Shown here: positions 1-11,437 of the stretch, one piece after another
How positions within the stretch are numbered: position 1 is the stretch's first letter
How the letters are laid out: every line of letters starts with the position of its first letter
Assembly: GCF_000003605.2 (NCBI RefSeq)
Contig: NW_003150758.1
Span: 109,260-160,720 of the forward strand
Origin: Saccoglossus kowalevskii
Taxonomy: Eukaryota > Hemichordata > Enteropneusta > Harrimaniidae
Direction: 5' to 3'
DNA: 51,461 nucleotides
Notes under the pieces: generated by a model
What the model was told of the DNA's origin: nothing
The model's database searches: none
Seen by the model: the letters and a program-made list of their open reading frames with translations, nothing else
Program-made: the position numbers and the translations under genes

Positions 1-236
1 CCTCTCTCAGATTTGTTCGTTTTGTGATAATATCTTCAATTCTCTAATTAATTTATTTTGGTGAATATTTTTGTAATTTTTGGTAAAAAGTGATATTTTC
101 GACTTCTTGTTAAAAACTGTAAGTCCGATTGCTTTGATACTATTCATATTGTTCATTTTCTAATGATGTCTTCAGTTCTTTAATTGAAATGTGCATTGCT
201 AACAGCGGAGCTATCTCAGCCAATAGGCTGCTTGTT
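1..236 (+). mobile_element. Hairpin-ended variable-core element, family A (3' part)
   Basis: The left side is cut by the window start. What remains is part of a core unit (CCTCTCTCAG...TTGTTCGTTTTGTGATAATATC) and the complete 3' end: an AGCGGAGCT arm at about 205-213, a small hairpin CAGCC-AATA-GGCTG (217-230) and the terminal CTTGTT. The same end is found at 6097, 22896 and 33163. It is non-coding. By architecture I infer a Helentron-associated (HINE/DINE-like, 'pearl'-like) non-autonomous element. Confidence 0.7.
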
Positions 237-2280
237 GATTTATGTGTTGTGTTCATTGTGAAATAAAGTTTTCCATAAAACATGGAATGGTGACCCCAGA
301 ATAAATAAAACAAAATGACTGCATACTGTATTTGCTCCATTAAAAGTACATATCCAACATAAACTAAAAATTGTATTTATAGTACCCTAAAAACCCTGGT
401 AATTATAATAGCATTGTTGGTGGTGGCGATGCTCGGCTTTTGAAAATTGATGAGTACTCGGAGTAGCATCTTTGAATGGTGGCGGTACTTGACAGGAATT
501 TCCATAGGAACCCCAAATGTGGTCCTTAGTAATGCGACATCCTATACATTTGTTCTAACATTTCCCTCCAACAGGCATCATGTCGAAAATTTGATTTTCC
601 AAAGAAATTCACTAACAAAATGCTGAGACACAAATCAACAACTCAACTAGAGGAAAAGTTGAAAAACTAATAAACACAATAAAATGAAACATGCATGTTG
701 AGAGAAAAAATAAAACATTAGTGTCATGTTTAGAATTACATTCACAGTCAACTCGCCGTAACCCTGGTGATCACAACCCGAGATCTTCATCATACAGTAA
801 CAATGTCAACAAAATCTAAATTTAAATAATACTGTCTCGTAATTTTACTACTGATATGCAACAAAAAAATAATGCTTCAAAACAATACATGTAGATCATA
901 GCATTTCCTCAGTAAACACAGTTAAGTATTATCAGCTTGAAAGAACTGACCTTTTCAATGATCAATGACCTTTTAGTTTTGCTCTTACCTCGTAATTTCG
1001 AATTTCTGATACGTTTCTTGGACGTAACTTTAAATGTCACATCATTATTTTTTGAAAGATTTATGTACTGTCTGCAAAGCTCTATTGTATTATCACCATG
1101 ACAATGTGCTGTGTGTGTGAACTTCTGGCTCAACCTGTCGGTACTGAATCAAATCATGGCATATTACGTTATTTTTTTTGAGTTTGAAAAAAAATAAAAT
1201 AATTGCTGTATTTTTTTAATTCATGAACAAGAAAAAAATAATGTCCACTTCTATGCTATTTATATGTAGTCTTGAAAAAAACAACTGTTACAATTTTTAC
1301 AACTGCTACGAATTAATTGAGTTTTTATGATATGCTTACACATTAAAATATATATTTTTACCACAGACTCACCTCTGTCATTTACGTAAGTGCATACACT
1401 TATAATAAAACAAATATGGTAATACAATTTTTATCTTTATACCAGTAAATATGCATTTAATTAGAAATGCCCACCTGAGTAACAAAATGACTTAATACAA
1501 ATATTTGCGAGCGACACATGATTTACCATTTTTAGTGAAAGTAAAATGCTTTGTATAAATTTGTGTTCAGGGGGAATGAATTCATCCAGTGGAATGAGTG
1601 CTTTGCATCAGTGCTTTGATTAAATCTACCGAGCTATTAATGACAATTAGATGAGAAAGGTAGATTCACGATTGAATTTAAATTTCAGTGCTGTGTTTGC
1701 ATCACACACTGAAAGTAATGATACATGCAATATACAAACATGAGTAAGTGTTGTCCCAATACCAGTCAAGATTATATTGAATTTATTGTGTAACATTAAC
1801 AATATTTATAATACTATAAATTTATTTTCTATACTAAAATAGCACGATGACATGATATGAATGCATACAGGAAAATAATAGTTATAAACTATACTATACA
1901 TATGTGTAGTAATGGCATAGCGGCTTACTTTACTTAACTGAATAATATGGGTAAATTAGATTAAGGGGTTGACCATATAATATACAGGGGGGGTCCACTG
2001 TGAACACTTTAACGTTTCAGTTAAAGCATGCTTATTTTACCCAATATCATATGTACCTTGTAATTGTTAATAATCCAGTCCAGTGATGCATTTTAGTTTG
2101 ATGCTGATTGTGAAGTACAGAGACTATATTGCTAGAATTAATTAAGATACACCTTTGGGATATATTTCTATCACCAGAAGGTAATCATTCATCCAGTTTT
2201 AATTAGTTCTGACCAGTTCTGACCAGTTCCGGCATTCTTGGTTTTATGGGGAACTGTGAAACCAAGCATGAAATTACATT
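237..2280. other. Intergenic, no gene seen
   Basis: AT-rich sequence with only short chance ORFs. At about 323-350 there is an isolated end of the MITE family that is complete at 40820-40961 (TACTGTATTTGCTC followed by ATTAAAAG); I see no matching second end nearby. Nothing else is supported. Confidence 0.5.
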
Positions 2281-2553
2281 GCAAATTTACTCTATTAGAG
2301 GTGCAACTCCAATTGTATTGCAAATTTACTCTATTAGAGGTGCAACTCCAATTGTATTGCAAATTTACTCTATTAGAGGTGCAACTCCAATTGTATTGCA
2401 AATTTACTCTATTAGAGGTGCAACTCCAATTGTATTGCAAATTTACTCTATTAGAGGTGCAACTCCAATTGTATTGCAAATTTACTCTATTAGAGGTGCA
2501 ACTCCAATTGTATTGCAAATTTACTCTATTAGAGGTGCAACTCCAATTGTATT
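2281..2553. repeat. 39-bp minisatellite, seven identical copies
   Basis: Seven head-to-tail 39-bp units start at 2281, 2320, 2359, 2398, 2437, 2476 and 2515 and read the same letter for letter. The unit contains CTCTATTAGAGGTGCAACTC, with a small CTCT-ATT-AGAG inverted repeat. Because 39 is a multiple of 3 and the unit has no stop in several frames, ORFs run through on both strands; I treat these as by-products. The unit resembles the arm of the MITE at 40820-40961, and the sequence just after the array (CGGATCATTTAAATATGA, about 2578) resembles that MITE's interior. Confidence 0.95.
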
Positions 2554-2637
2554 GCAAACATTTTATTTATTTGATGTCGGATCATTTAAATATGACTCAT
2601 TTCTACTCTACTCGGTTACATTTCTGGCATTTACGAA

Positions 2638-2919
2638 TTAAAGAACGGTGGTCATCGTGACGTGCATGTTTGATTTTCATGTAAACAAACAATGTATTTT
2701 ACACGCATTGTATACATCGCAATAAGTCCCATATCGAACAGGACGCCGCCATTTAAAGCAATAGGGTTGTCACCTGTGCAAGCGCGGGAATTGAGTCCCA
2801 AGCGACGATAACAACACCCGCTAAAAATGCAAAGGCTCATGGGTAGCAGCTTGTTTGTAAACAATATGACACGCTATGGCCATCTGACGCATGCGCAGGT
2901 GACGACTCCCCCGCTTTAA
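2638..2919. mobile_element. MITE with TTAA ends (282-bp family), copy 1
   Basis: The element starts TTAAAGAACGGTGGTCATCG and its other end reads, in reverse complement, TTAAAGCGGGGGAGTCGTCA, so the termini are imperfect inverted repeats with TTAA at each border. The copy at 17850-18131 has the same 282-bp length and border tetranucleotide. TTAA target sites are typical of piggyBac and Kolobok elements; assigning this family to either is inference. No transposase is present. Confidence 0.75.
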
Positions 2920-3843
2920 AATGAATGCAGTACTAGTAAGTACTAATCATTCCACATACCCGAAACATTCAATTCATCAGTTATGCTGTCCCACAACATT
3001 TTCATTACACAAGATTTGTGCATCTAATTCAGAACAGTGGTCAATGTTTGTGAAATTATGCATCTACATATAAGTGTGGTATGTTGACTGTGGTGATGAT
3101 TGTCTTTCTTTAAAGTGCTTTGTACAAAATGCACACACTAACGAAAACAGTCTAGATCTCCAAATAATGAATTGCCAAAAGACATGGGAATTTAACTTCC
3201 ATCATTGCTTTTAATGAATTTTGTTTAGTATTCCTGTCTCATGCCGACTGTATTCTGTCTGAGAAATTGAATATATGATACAACTTTCCTGTAAATTAAA
3301 GTTCTTCCTGTGAAGACATTATGTGAATTTCAATGTGTTCAAGGTCTTGAAATAAACCACGCTTTAACAAGAGAAGTTGAGGAAAATTATAGACGACTAC
3401 CTGGCCTATTATCAGTGGTACATTTTTATGTTTGTTTGTATTCACTATATCTTTCAAACTCATGTCTATCTCATTTAAACACACAAGTATTATTTCATGT
3501 TAGTCAAAATATAAATCTTTATGAATTTTTATAAAGATCTCCACTGGCTTCAAGTTGAACATAAAATTAATTTAACAATTATATGCACTACCACCTACAA
3601 AGATATGCTTATCTGAATCAGTATATTTCAAATCCAATCCTTGTGTTTTTGGTTTTTAAAAATGTTTAAATGTTACACACTACAAACTTCAGACTTGCAT
3701 GGCTCTGAGTATATGTTTTTTCGCGAGCAGTACTTTGTCTGTTGGACACCTTACCAAAAAACCTTACAAAAATAAATCATTGACAATTTTTAAAAAAATC
3801 TGAAAACTCTCATCTAACTAATCGTAAGGTGTCACTGAACAAT
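2920..3843. other. Intergenic, no gene seen
   Basis: AT-rich sequence without recognisable coding potential, RNA gene or repeat boundary. The short ORFs at 3.3-3.5 kb lack any family resemblance. Confidence 0.5.
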
Positions 3844-3875
3844 AATTTGTATAGCATATCGGTGCTATACAAATT
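3844..3875. repeat. Perfect 13-bp inverted repeat (hairpin)
   Basis: AATTTGTATAGCA, a six-base loop TATCGG, then TGCTATACAAATT: both arms are perfectly complementary. It is followed by CACTTTATTA. I see no adjoining gene to link it with, and no stretch of T typical of a bacterial terminator context. It may be the remnant of a folded-back transposon. Confidence 0.85.
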
Positions 3876-3982
3876 CACTTTATTACAGCTAGTCTCAGAA
3901 GTATTTGGGCAGCAAGTTTTAAAATTTGAACGCACACTAATCCACTGAAAATTTTTATTCATTTAAAACCTCATTAACTTTA

Positions 3983-4060
3983 ATAATAATAATAACTTTA
4001 TTACACTACTAAAAACCTCCAGAGGGTTTTTGTATTGTAAGGAAAATAAATACAAAGAAA
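3983..4060. repeat. Microsatellite followed by palindrome
   Basis: A (TAA)n run leads into ACTTTATTACACTACT and then an imperfect palindrome at 4011-4031 (AAAAACCTCCAGAGGGTTTT). The neighbouring block at 4311-4385 has the same order of parts with different sequence. This could be the end of a degenerate SINE or LINE read in reverse, but I cannot name the family. Confidence 0.45.
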
Positions 4061-4310
4061 TACAAAAACATACAATACAAAAGAGATAAAATAAAATGTT
4101 AGTAAAATAAAAGAAAAAATAAATTAATTACTTTCTGTGGTTTTAAAAAATTGTGCTCTTCAAATATTTTGGTTAACATCCATTGTGTAAATATTTATTG
4201 CACACTCATCAAACACTCATTTTTTCTTTGTTCTATATAGCCTGTACAAAATAGCAGGAAATGTTTTTCATCTTCTAATGCTTTAGTCAAAACCAAAATG
4301 GTTGGTGTAC

Positions 4311-4385
4311 TATTTATTTATTTATTTATTTATTTATTTATTAACACACAACATCCCCCGGAGGGGATGAAAAGGGTTACAAATC
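4311..4385. repeat. (TTTA)n microsatellite followed by palindrome
   Basis: An uninterrupted TTTA run at 4311-4342 is followed by ATTAACACACAA and a perfect 7-bp inverted repeat CATCCCC-CGGA-GGGGATG at 4352-4369. The order (short tandem repeat, TTAT/TTAACAC, palindrome) parallels 3983-4060. A homopolymer A run lies at about 4440-4456. Confidence 0.6.
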
Positions 4386-4459
4386 AGATATTAGTAAAAG
4401 AAAAATAACCACATAAAAAGTAAGGGAACAAAAAGGCATAAAAAAAAAAAAAAAAGATA

Positions 4460-5603
4460 ATAATTTGAATACAAGGAATGTATTACTGGCTTAGTTTATG
4501 TAGGTGCTGCTGTCTTGTATTAAAACAGTTTTTTAATAATAACATAACTGTAATAACATTAAGAGCTAAGCCCTGAAATTGCACTGTTGTTCAACCGCAC
4601 AATCTAACTTGTGTCACCTAGTTCACACACACGCTAGCACAAAAAATACCTAAAATAGAAAAATAATGTGTTCAAGGAAATACATGAATACAATGAATTA
4701 GTTAATTAACCTAAAAAAAGCCTCTGTCCTCTCAGACAGGGGGAAAGTTGAAAGAACTTGTAAGTGCACTACTGTATTCGTTGTACTGTGTAGTAAGTAT
4801 CTTTTTTCTCTATTAGGAGCTGATTGGTCACCATGGTAACTCTAGGTTTATCACGATCTCCATTTCCTGTTTTTTGGTTTTGTTGCAGTTGCACGGCTGA
4901 TATAATAATTATTTATATTCTCTTGATTTAATGCTAGAGTGCATATATAATCATAAGCTGAAGCAAATTAATGAAATGGAGATTGGTTGTAAATATGTTG
5001 GATTCCTTTGGCAGGAAGGATACGCCCCCTCCGAAACACACAGACTCACCATTCCATTCCACTCCTAGATATTCCCTATTACCTGGACTGATTTTGTTCA
5101 AACTTGATACAAAGCATGTTGATTATTTTTTGACCTTTGACCTACTGGTGGCTATTTTTGTCGCATAAAACACCAAAAATCAAAATTTAAACTTGTCATC
5201 TAACGATTTCTTACTCAAAATTTTCTTCTGAAGGACTATTTTGTGAATTTGTGATGAGAATAGGGAACTGGTGGTGAAAAGGTTAGGGTTGGATCATTTG
5301 GAACACGCAGGGGGTACCGGTATATGCAATGATACAAAAACATGTAACTTGTTTTCTTAATATAGCTTGATATGTCAATACAGACTTTGTTTAAAAAGCT
5401 CTTTCTCTATTTCATTTTGTCATTGGAAATTTATAATAATTTCTTAATAACTTGATAAACAATCTCATTAAATTATTCGGATTAAAATGTTTTAAGTATC
5501 TTTAGAAATATTTTGGCAAAACAAATATGTTTCTGAAGGATATCTATGCATTATTTTATGTCTTAAAGTTATTTAGTAATTATATAAATTTGAGTTAATT
5601 TTT
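4460..5603. other. Intergenic, possible relic of a core repeat
   Basis: No gene is seen. Around 5075-5150 the wording CTGGACTGATTTTGTTCAAA and TGACCTTTGACCT recalls the core units of the hairpin-ended elements, but no ends are present, so this is only a suggestion. Confidence 0.4.
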
Positions 5604-6097
5604 AGCTCCACTGTCGACTTAGTCAAGCGGAGCCTATCATATGAGTGATTGTCTGTCGTCGTCCGTGTCAATATTTTACTTTTTTGGCTTCTTCTTGAAA
5701 ACTACAAGCCTGATTGCTTTGATACTTGATGTATATGTACCTTGGGTAGACCTCTCTCAGTTTTGTTCATTTCATGATGATATCTTCAATTCTCTAATTT
5801 TGGTGAATATTTTTGGTAAAAGGTGATATTTTTGACTTCTTGCTAAAAACTGCAAGTCGGATTGCTTTGATATTACATATATAGGTGGACCTCTCTCAGA
5901 TTTGTTCATTTCGTGATGATATCTTTAATTCTCCAATTTTGATGAACATTCTTGTCATTTTTGATAAATAGCGATATTTTTGATTTCTTGTTGAAAACAG
6001 CAAGTCCGTTTTCTTTGATACCGGTACTATACATTTTGTTCATTTTCCAATGTAAATTGCTAACAGCGGAGCTATCTCAGCCGATAGGCTGCTTGTT
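5604..6097 (+). mobile_element. Hairpin-ended variable-core element, family A (complete, 494 bp)
   Basis: The 5' end is a hairpin: AGCTCCACT, loop, AGCGGAGCCT (5604-5635), followed by CATATGAGTGATTGTC and a GTCGTCGTCCGT run. Two core units begin with ACCTCTCTCAG at about 5751 and 5889. The 3' end repeats the arm (CAGCGGAGCT, about 6064-6073), then a small hairpin CAGCC-GATA-GGCTG (6078-6091) and CTTGTT. It sits between T residues and has no target duplication that I can see, as expected of Helentron-type insertion (inference). It is non-coding. Confidence 0.8.
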
Positions 6098-6813
6098 AAA
6101 TTCTTATCTCCATTACCATTACAATAGTTTTTTCTAAACTTGCTTTCTATTTAATTTAATATCCAAGGCTATACATGCCTGTAGTTCTTGCAATTAATGG
6201 TTTTGATGAGTGTTTACCCAAATAATTTTCATATATGGCCTTATTTCAGCGATGTCTTAATATGATCATTTCTAGGTTCTCAGATAATTTCTCACAACTT
6301 CATTGGGGTCTAGAGATTTATGTGAAATATTTTCACAGATTTTGCTGAATGTTGTAATTTCATTGATTTCCAGTGCGTCTGTATCATTATAGCAGTGTTC
6401 CCATTTACAGGATATGCCATGTCTCCATCATTTGTTGTTGTGTTATATTTTCAGTGTTGTTTATCTGTGTATTCAATATCATTTAAAAAATATACGTCTG
6501 TCTATTCACTGTACTTTATAGACATGCTTCTTTAATGGATTTACCTTTATCTGTTGTCTCATTAACCTAGACTTTGACTGCCAAATGTAAACTTTACTTC
6601 AGAGTAATGATAATGGCCTCACTGATGTGAGATACAGCTATATCCTCTCAATTATTGCCTTATCTGCCAGTCTGTACAAAGGTCCATCTTTTATGACTCA
6701 GTCAATATATATAGTTGCCAAATATTAATTTATTTGTAAAATTTTATGCAGAATGCCGCAGTTAAGTTAATCGTAATTCATAACCTGAGAAAGTTTAACT
6801 TGGGCAATTAATA
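6098..6813. other. Intergenic, no gene seen
   Basis: No coding, RNA or repeat structure is recognised here. Confidence 0.5.
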
Positions 6814-7008
6814 TACTGTAAAATACTTCATTTTTGCTTGAAATTAATTTTCGCTAAAGGAATGATTCAGTGAAAATAAAATCCAGTGAATATATTTGTT
6901 TTCCTATATTTTACATTCAACTCGTCAAAAATCAGTGAAAATAAATTCCATACAAAACACCCAAAAAGTCTTTTTAGCGAATATTAATTCTATAGTATTT
7001 TACAGTTA
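6814..7008. mobile_element. MITE, TACTGTAAAATACT inverted termini
   Basis: The left end reads TACTGTAAAATACTTCATT and the right end, in reverse complement, TAACTGTAAAATACTATAGA. The interior (ATTTTACATTCAACTCGTCA and the following ~40 bases) reappears in reverse complement inside the copy at 34526-34738, which confirms a dispersed family. The elements at 16563-16772 and 41218-41376 share the same terminal motif with a different interior. No coding capacity. Confidence 0.75.
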
Positions 7009-7926
7009 TATGCAAATAAAGTGCATAATGTCAACAGATACTTCAAATTTGGAAGTTGAGAAAAATTATAATACCTCAGTTTTCTTTTTTTTTGCAAAAA
7101 TTCATATTTAGACAAATTTTAGTTTATTTATCATCTTGCAAAAACGTAATATTTCAAGCAAGATTAAAACAGTATCACATGCGAATATACGTAATGCTGC
7201 CAGAGTAGACAGCGTTACACAAACCAGACTTGTTGACAATATTGTATGAAATGTGTGATTCTCCTTCATTCAAGCTTACAGAAAATAAACGCATTGCCAT
7301 AATTAATATTTAGCCCTCTCCACAGTATAACCCTGCATATAATTTTTCCAAATTTTTTTGTAAATTTGTCATCTAGATCTGTTGCCAATGGGAACAGTCC
7401 ATTTGGTATAAAATTAACATAAAGGATACAATGTTATAAAAAAAATATTTAAAAATATGCAAAATGATGCCTATATTTTTTTTGTGAGACAAATGATGGC
7501 GTTCAAAGGGTTATAAGTATGGAGATTTTTCTTGAAATCTGCAGCAAATGAAATAATAATATATAAATAAATAAATATATTTTATAAGAATTGTTTACAT
7601 TTGGGACCCATATTGTGCATAACATAGTGTGATAACGAGCACTTTAATACAGTCTGGCAAATCTAACAAAAAATACACTTGCTCATGTTGTACTTGAGGG
7701 AATTACTCGCTGCATATGTTGAAAAAAAAACTTAATTAGTTTTGGGAATAAGGTGATTACTTATCTTGATGTTATTATGAATTTTGTGCTGTAATAAATA
7801 TATACTGCTTGTTTTGATGTTGTAATATTGGATGGCTTCATCCTTGCTAATTCATTGCTGTGGGATACCTTCAATTCTGTACGACCCGAAAAAAAATATT
7901 CATGTTTCTGAATGGTGTCAGACCAA
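7009..7926. other. Intergenic, no gene seen
   Basis: AT-rich sequence with homopolymer runs. Nothing supportable. Confidence 0.5.
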
Positions 7927-8662
7927 ATGAATCGTGTTGGGTCAATAGACCAATGAAAAATGAATCGTGTTAGGTCAATAGACCAATGAATCGTGTTGGG
8001 TCAATAGACCAATGAAAAATTAACCGTGTTGGGTCAATAGACAAATGAATCGTATTGGGTCAATAGACCAATGAAAAATTAATCGTGTTAGGTCAATAGA
8101 CCAATGAAAAATTAATCGTGTTGGGTCAATAGACAAATGAATCGTATTGGGTCAATAGACCAATGAAAAATGAATCGTGTTGGATCAATAGACCAATGAA
8201 AGATGAATCGTGTTGGGTCAATAGACCAATGAAAAATGAATCGTGTTGGGTCAATAGACCAATGAAAAATGAATCGTGTTGGGTCAATAGACCAATGAAA
8301 AATGAATCGTGTTGGGTCAAATGACAAATGAATCGTGTTGGGTCAATAGACAAATGAAAAATGAATCGTGTTGGGTCAATAGACAAATGAAAAATGAGTC
8401 GTGTTGGGTCAATAGACAAATGAAAAATGAATCGTGTTGGGTCGATAGACAAATGAAAAATGAATCGTGTTGGGTCAATAGACATTCGAAATTGAATCGT
8501 GTTGAGTCAATAGACCAATGAAAAATGAATCGTGTTGGGTCAATAGACCAATGAAAAATGAATCGTGTTGGGTCAATAGACCAATGAAAAATGAATCATG
8601 TTGGGTCAATAGACCAATGAAAAATGAATCGTGTTGAGTCAATAGACAAATGAAAAATGAAT
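7927..8662. repeat. 33-bp minisatellite, about 23 copies
   Basis: The unit is built from ATGAATCGTGTTGGGTCAAT, AGACCAATG and AAAA. Some units at the left end (about 7985, 8045, 8130) lack seven bases, giving 26-bp versions. Each standard unit contains a small inverted repeat GGTC-AATA-GACC; units with GACAAATG lose it, and those cluster at 8330-8460. Open frames on both strands follow from the unit length being a multiple of three. Confidence 0.95.
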
Positions 8663-8862
8663 GTTTTAACAGTGTAACATGCACCAAATATATTCAGACC
8701 ATGCAATGTTATCAGTTTCCGGGAGCATATGGTTTTCTACATTTCATCAAAACACAAATCACTAAGGAATAATTACAGCCACTTTACTGGATCAATGCCT
8801 ATACCAATTAATGCAAATGACATACAATCAGTGTAAACCGCTTTAATTTTGTGCCTTAGTGA

Positions 8863-8965
8863 AAATTGGAAAAAATTGTAGCCGTGAAGATTTCCCAGCA
8901 GTGTTACAACATGGAGTCTCATTGGGAAATTTTGTCTTCACACATACTACAGCCAATTCTGAAAT
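8863..8965. mobile_element. Short foldback element (probable MITE remnant)
   Basis: GAAAATTGG...TTGTAGCCGTGAAGATTTCCCA on the left is matched by the reverse complement of TGGGAAATTTTGTCTTCACA...CTACAGCCAATTCTGAAATT on the right, leaving a short centre around ACATGGAGTCTC. Arms are imperfect. No family assigned. Confidence 0.5.
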
Positions 8966-9103
8966 TGCAAAAAGTTTTAGAAATGAAAATTAAATGGAAA
9001 TTTTGATGATAAAATGATAAAACGTATTTGAGTTTATATAATTGGCTTAAAATTTTAAAATGTCTTAATTGTAGTGGCATGCACATCAGTTTTGAGATTT
9101 CAA

Positions 9104-9412
9104 GAAAAAATCAACGCTAACAACATAATGTTCCCAAATGAAAGAGCTTGGTAAATGTAAGAAAATGCAATTTGCATTTTTTTTATATCACTTTTCATTC
9201 TCTAGATATTCAACTTTTCATCAGTTTATGTAGTCGACCATCTTGATTCTTCAGCAAAGGATTTTTTGGATATCGCACTTTACCCACAATCCTTTTGAAA
9301 ATTTGAATTTCTAGAGAATGAAAAATGATATAAAAGTAATGTAAATTGCATTCTCTTACATTTGTAAAACTCTTTCATATGTGAGAATTATGTTCTTTGC
9401 CTCGACTTTTCC
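9104..9412. mobile_element. Long-arm foldback MITE (about 309 bp)
   Basis: Both ends pair over roughly 90-95 bases. Left arm: AACATAATGTTC, AAATGAAAGAGCTTGG, AAATGTAAGAAAATGCAATT, CATTCTCTAGATATTC. The right arm carries the reverse complement of the same blocks in the opposite order (CTAGAGAATGAAAAATGATA ... GAATTATGTTCTTTG). The centre is unrelated sequence near 9225-9300. No coding capacity. Confidence 0.75.
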
Positions 9413-10665
9413 TTTAATATATACATACACATTGTAAACAACGTGCACATACAAACACCCTATTATTTCAAACCGTGACATAATCACAAGGGACTACAGA
9501 AATAATATGCCTGACTTGTTCGAATCTGCCCTAAAGCACCATATCTCGTGTTAAGCCTTTTTTAAATCTCGTAGCGATCTCACTTTACAGATTAAAATTG
9601 CAATGGAACACAAAAGATAAAGCATATTAATGATCTAGACAGAATATTAAGCCACAATTCCATCGTGCAATCCCAGGGATCAACAGCTGCGCCTTCAGAA
9701 TTTTCCCGCTATAAATGATTGATTGAAGATTATCTATTTTTCGCTATTAGAAACTTAATATATAAAATGTATTGGTACAACAAGTTCATGTGCAAAATTG
9801 GGAAATCAAGTTCCATTTGTCCCATCGCAAAAAATAAATCTGGATTATTTTGTTCTGATTTAGTTAAAATTTTTTTATCGAGACCTACCTGTAGAAAATG
9901 GAAAATTATGTTCATACTGGATGAAACTCAAGGGGCTGAGATGGACTCCTTCAGGTTTCTTTTTTCATTGTAATAATAGCTACTCAAGTAAATCAAAAAT
10001 ATTACTCATGAAAACGAATTGACAGTGAACAAAACAAGACAGTCTATATTTTGTTGACGGTTTATATATAAAAATAGTTAATAATGGATCAATTTGACAT
10101 TTAAATATTGCCACCGCTATATGCACACCTGTCAAAAATCCATGAGAAATAGTCCTCTCTGACCTTCACCATTTTTCCTCTCAATCCGACCTTCACCATT
10201 TTCCCTACCATTATAAGTGCAAACATGCGCCAGTGTCGCACATTTCAGTCAAAAAGGTTGTTTACATTTTTCTAATGCAAGAAAAAAAAAGGCAAATTAA
10301 GATAACACACACTAGTGTGATTCCATCCATATGTACTGGAAAAATTGCATTCCTTGTGAAGAATAAAGAACATAATACCTTTTCATTTTTGGGATCAGAC
10401 TAATACATAATTATATAAATTAATGCAGAGTGCATATTAGTAGCAAATATGGCCATTGGGAAATATTAATATTTTTATTCATTCAGTAAAAATATTTTAA
10501 AATTATTATATAGTTTCTTTTTTATTAAATTAAATAAAACTATTATTAATTATTATCATTGTTATCATCCGCCTCAACGTTCAATTTATGCCAATAAAAA
10601 AAAAATGGAAAATCAAAATTTCTGTGCCTTGTTATTGAAGAAAGCCACTTACTTTCTTTCTTTCA
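9413..10665. other. Intergenic, no gene seen
   Basis: No gene is recognised. A short direct repeat, GACCTTCACCATTTT, occurs at about 10161 and 10189. The ORF near 9719-9973 has no family features. Confidence 0.45.
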
Positions 10666-10920
10666 GATTCTTTCAAATATTTAAGCAGATGTGATGTGTT
10701 GGAGGCAAGGTGCAACAGAGTGATCCAGCCAATCAGATGTAGCATACCAGGTCACATGATGGAATAATTTGAATTTATTCATGAGATACAGTTGAGAACA
10801 TGAGAAGCATGAGTTAGACGTTTCAGGATTCCGTTGACTGACCTGATTTCATCTAGTCTACCTCCTGCCTTGTTATTAATTGTCTGCATTCAATTTATTA
10901 AGAGCGGCTTCTCAGGTAAG
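10666..10920 (+). promoter_or_regulatory. Candidate promoter / non-coding first exon with splice donor
   Basis: A consensus CCAAT box AGCCAATCAG (10727-10736) is followed by GTCACATGA (10751-10759), an E-box of the MITF/TFE type, and about 160 bp later by a strong splice donor, CTCAG|GTAAGTG, with the exon ending at 10915. A possible acceptor (TTTCTTTCTTTCAG) ends at 10666, so it could instead be an internal exon. No coding frame is evident. It may be an untranslated exon of a + strand gene further right, but over 24 kb separates it from the nearest one. This is weak, motif-only evidence. Confidence 0.2.
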
Positions 10921-11437
10921 TGAATTGGATATTTTGTAATTATTTGTATAGGTGAGTGTGAAAAAGATGAATTCATGGCATCACTCAGATTTCTACTGAA
11001 ACATGTGGTTGAACCTATTATGTTACTTGTATATGGGTGTGTTCTGTCTGTGATGCCCTGTATGTACAACAGACAACCCACTTACTTGCAATTGACATTA
11101 TGCAGGTATATCCACAACATACGTATTTTACATGCACATGTAAATGTTGTATTTGACTAATTATTTAAACTAAATGATTCTCATTCACTGCAGCATATGT
11201 TAATTTTGCACACTCAGCAAGTAATAACGATAAAACCCATTTAGCTTAGTGCTCGTAGATATATGTCATGTGTGAGGTTTTTACCCAATACCTGATGTGT
11301 TATATGATGAAGTTGTTGTTATGCTTATTAGTAATTGAGTCTAATGAGCTAGCGATGATTTATACTTAACATAAAACACTACTAAAGTTTACATGTTATC
11401 TTGTGTGAAAATCCTACTAAATTTGGAATATTCAATT
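10921..11437. other. Intergenic, no gene seen
   Basis: Ordinary AT-rich sequence leading to the 36-bp array. Nothing supportable. Confidence 0.5.

Noticed and set aside
2189-2660. Overlapping ORFs of 120-140 codons over the 39-bp array
   Set aside because: Three frames on two strands are open simultaneously, explained by the 13-codon unit lacking stops.
7921-8670. CRISPR-like array
   Set aside because: Repeats are contiguous with no unique spacers and the window is eukaryotic. The same applies to the other minisatellites.
9510-9530. tRNA gene from a B-box-like GTTCGAATC
   Set aside because: No A box, acceptor stem or cloverleaf can be built around it. Likewise GGTTCGAAC near 49181.
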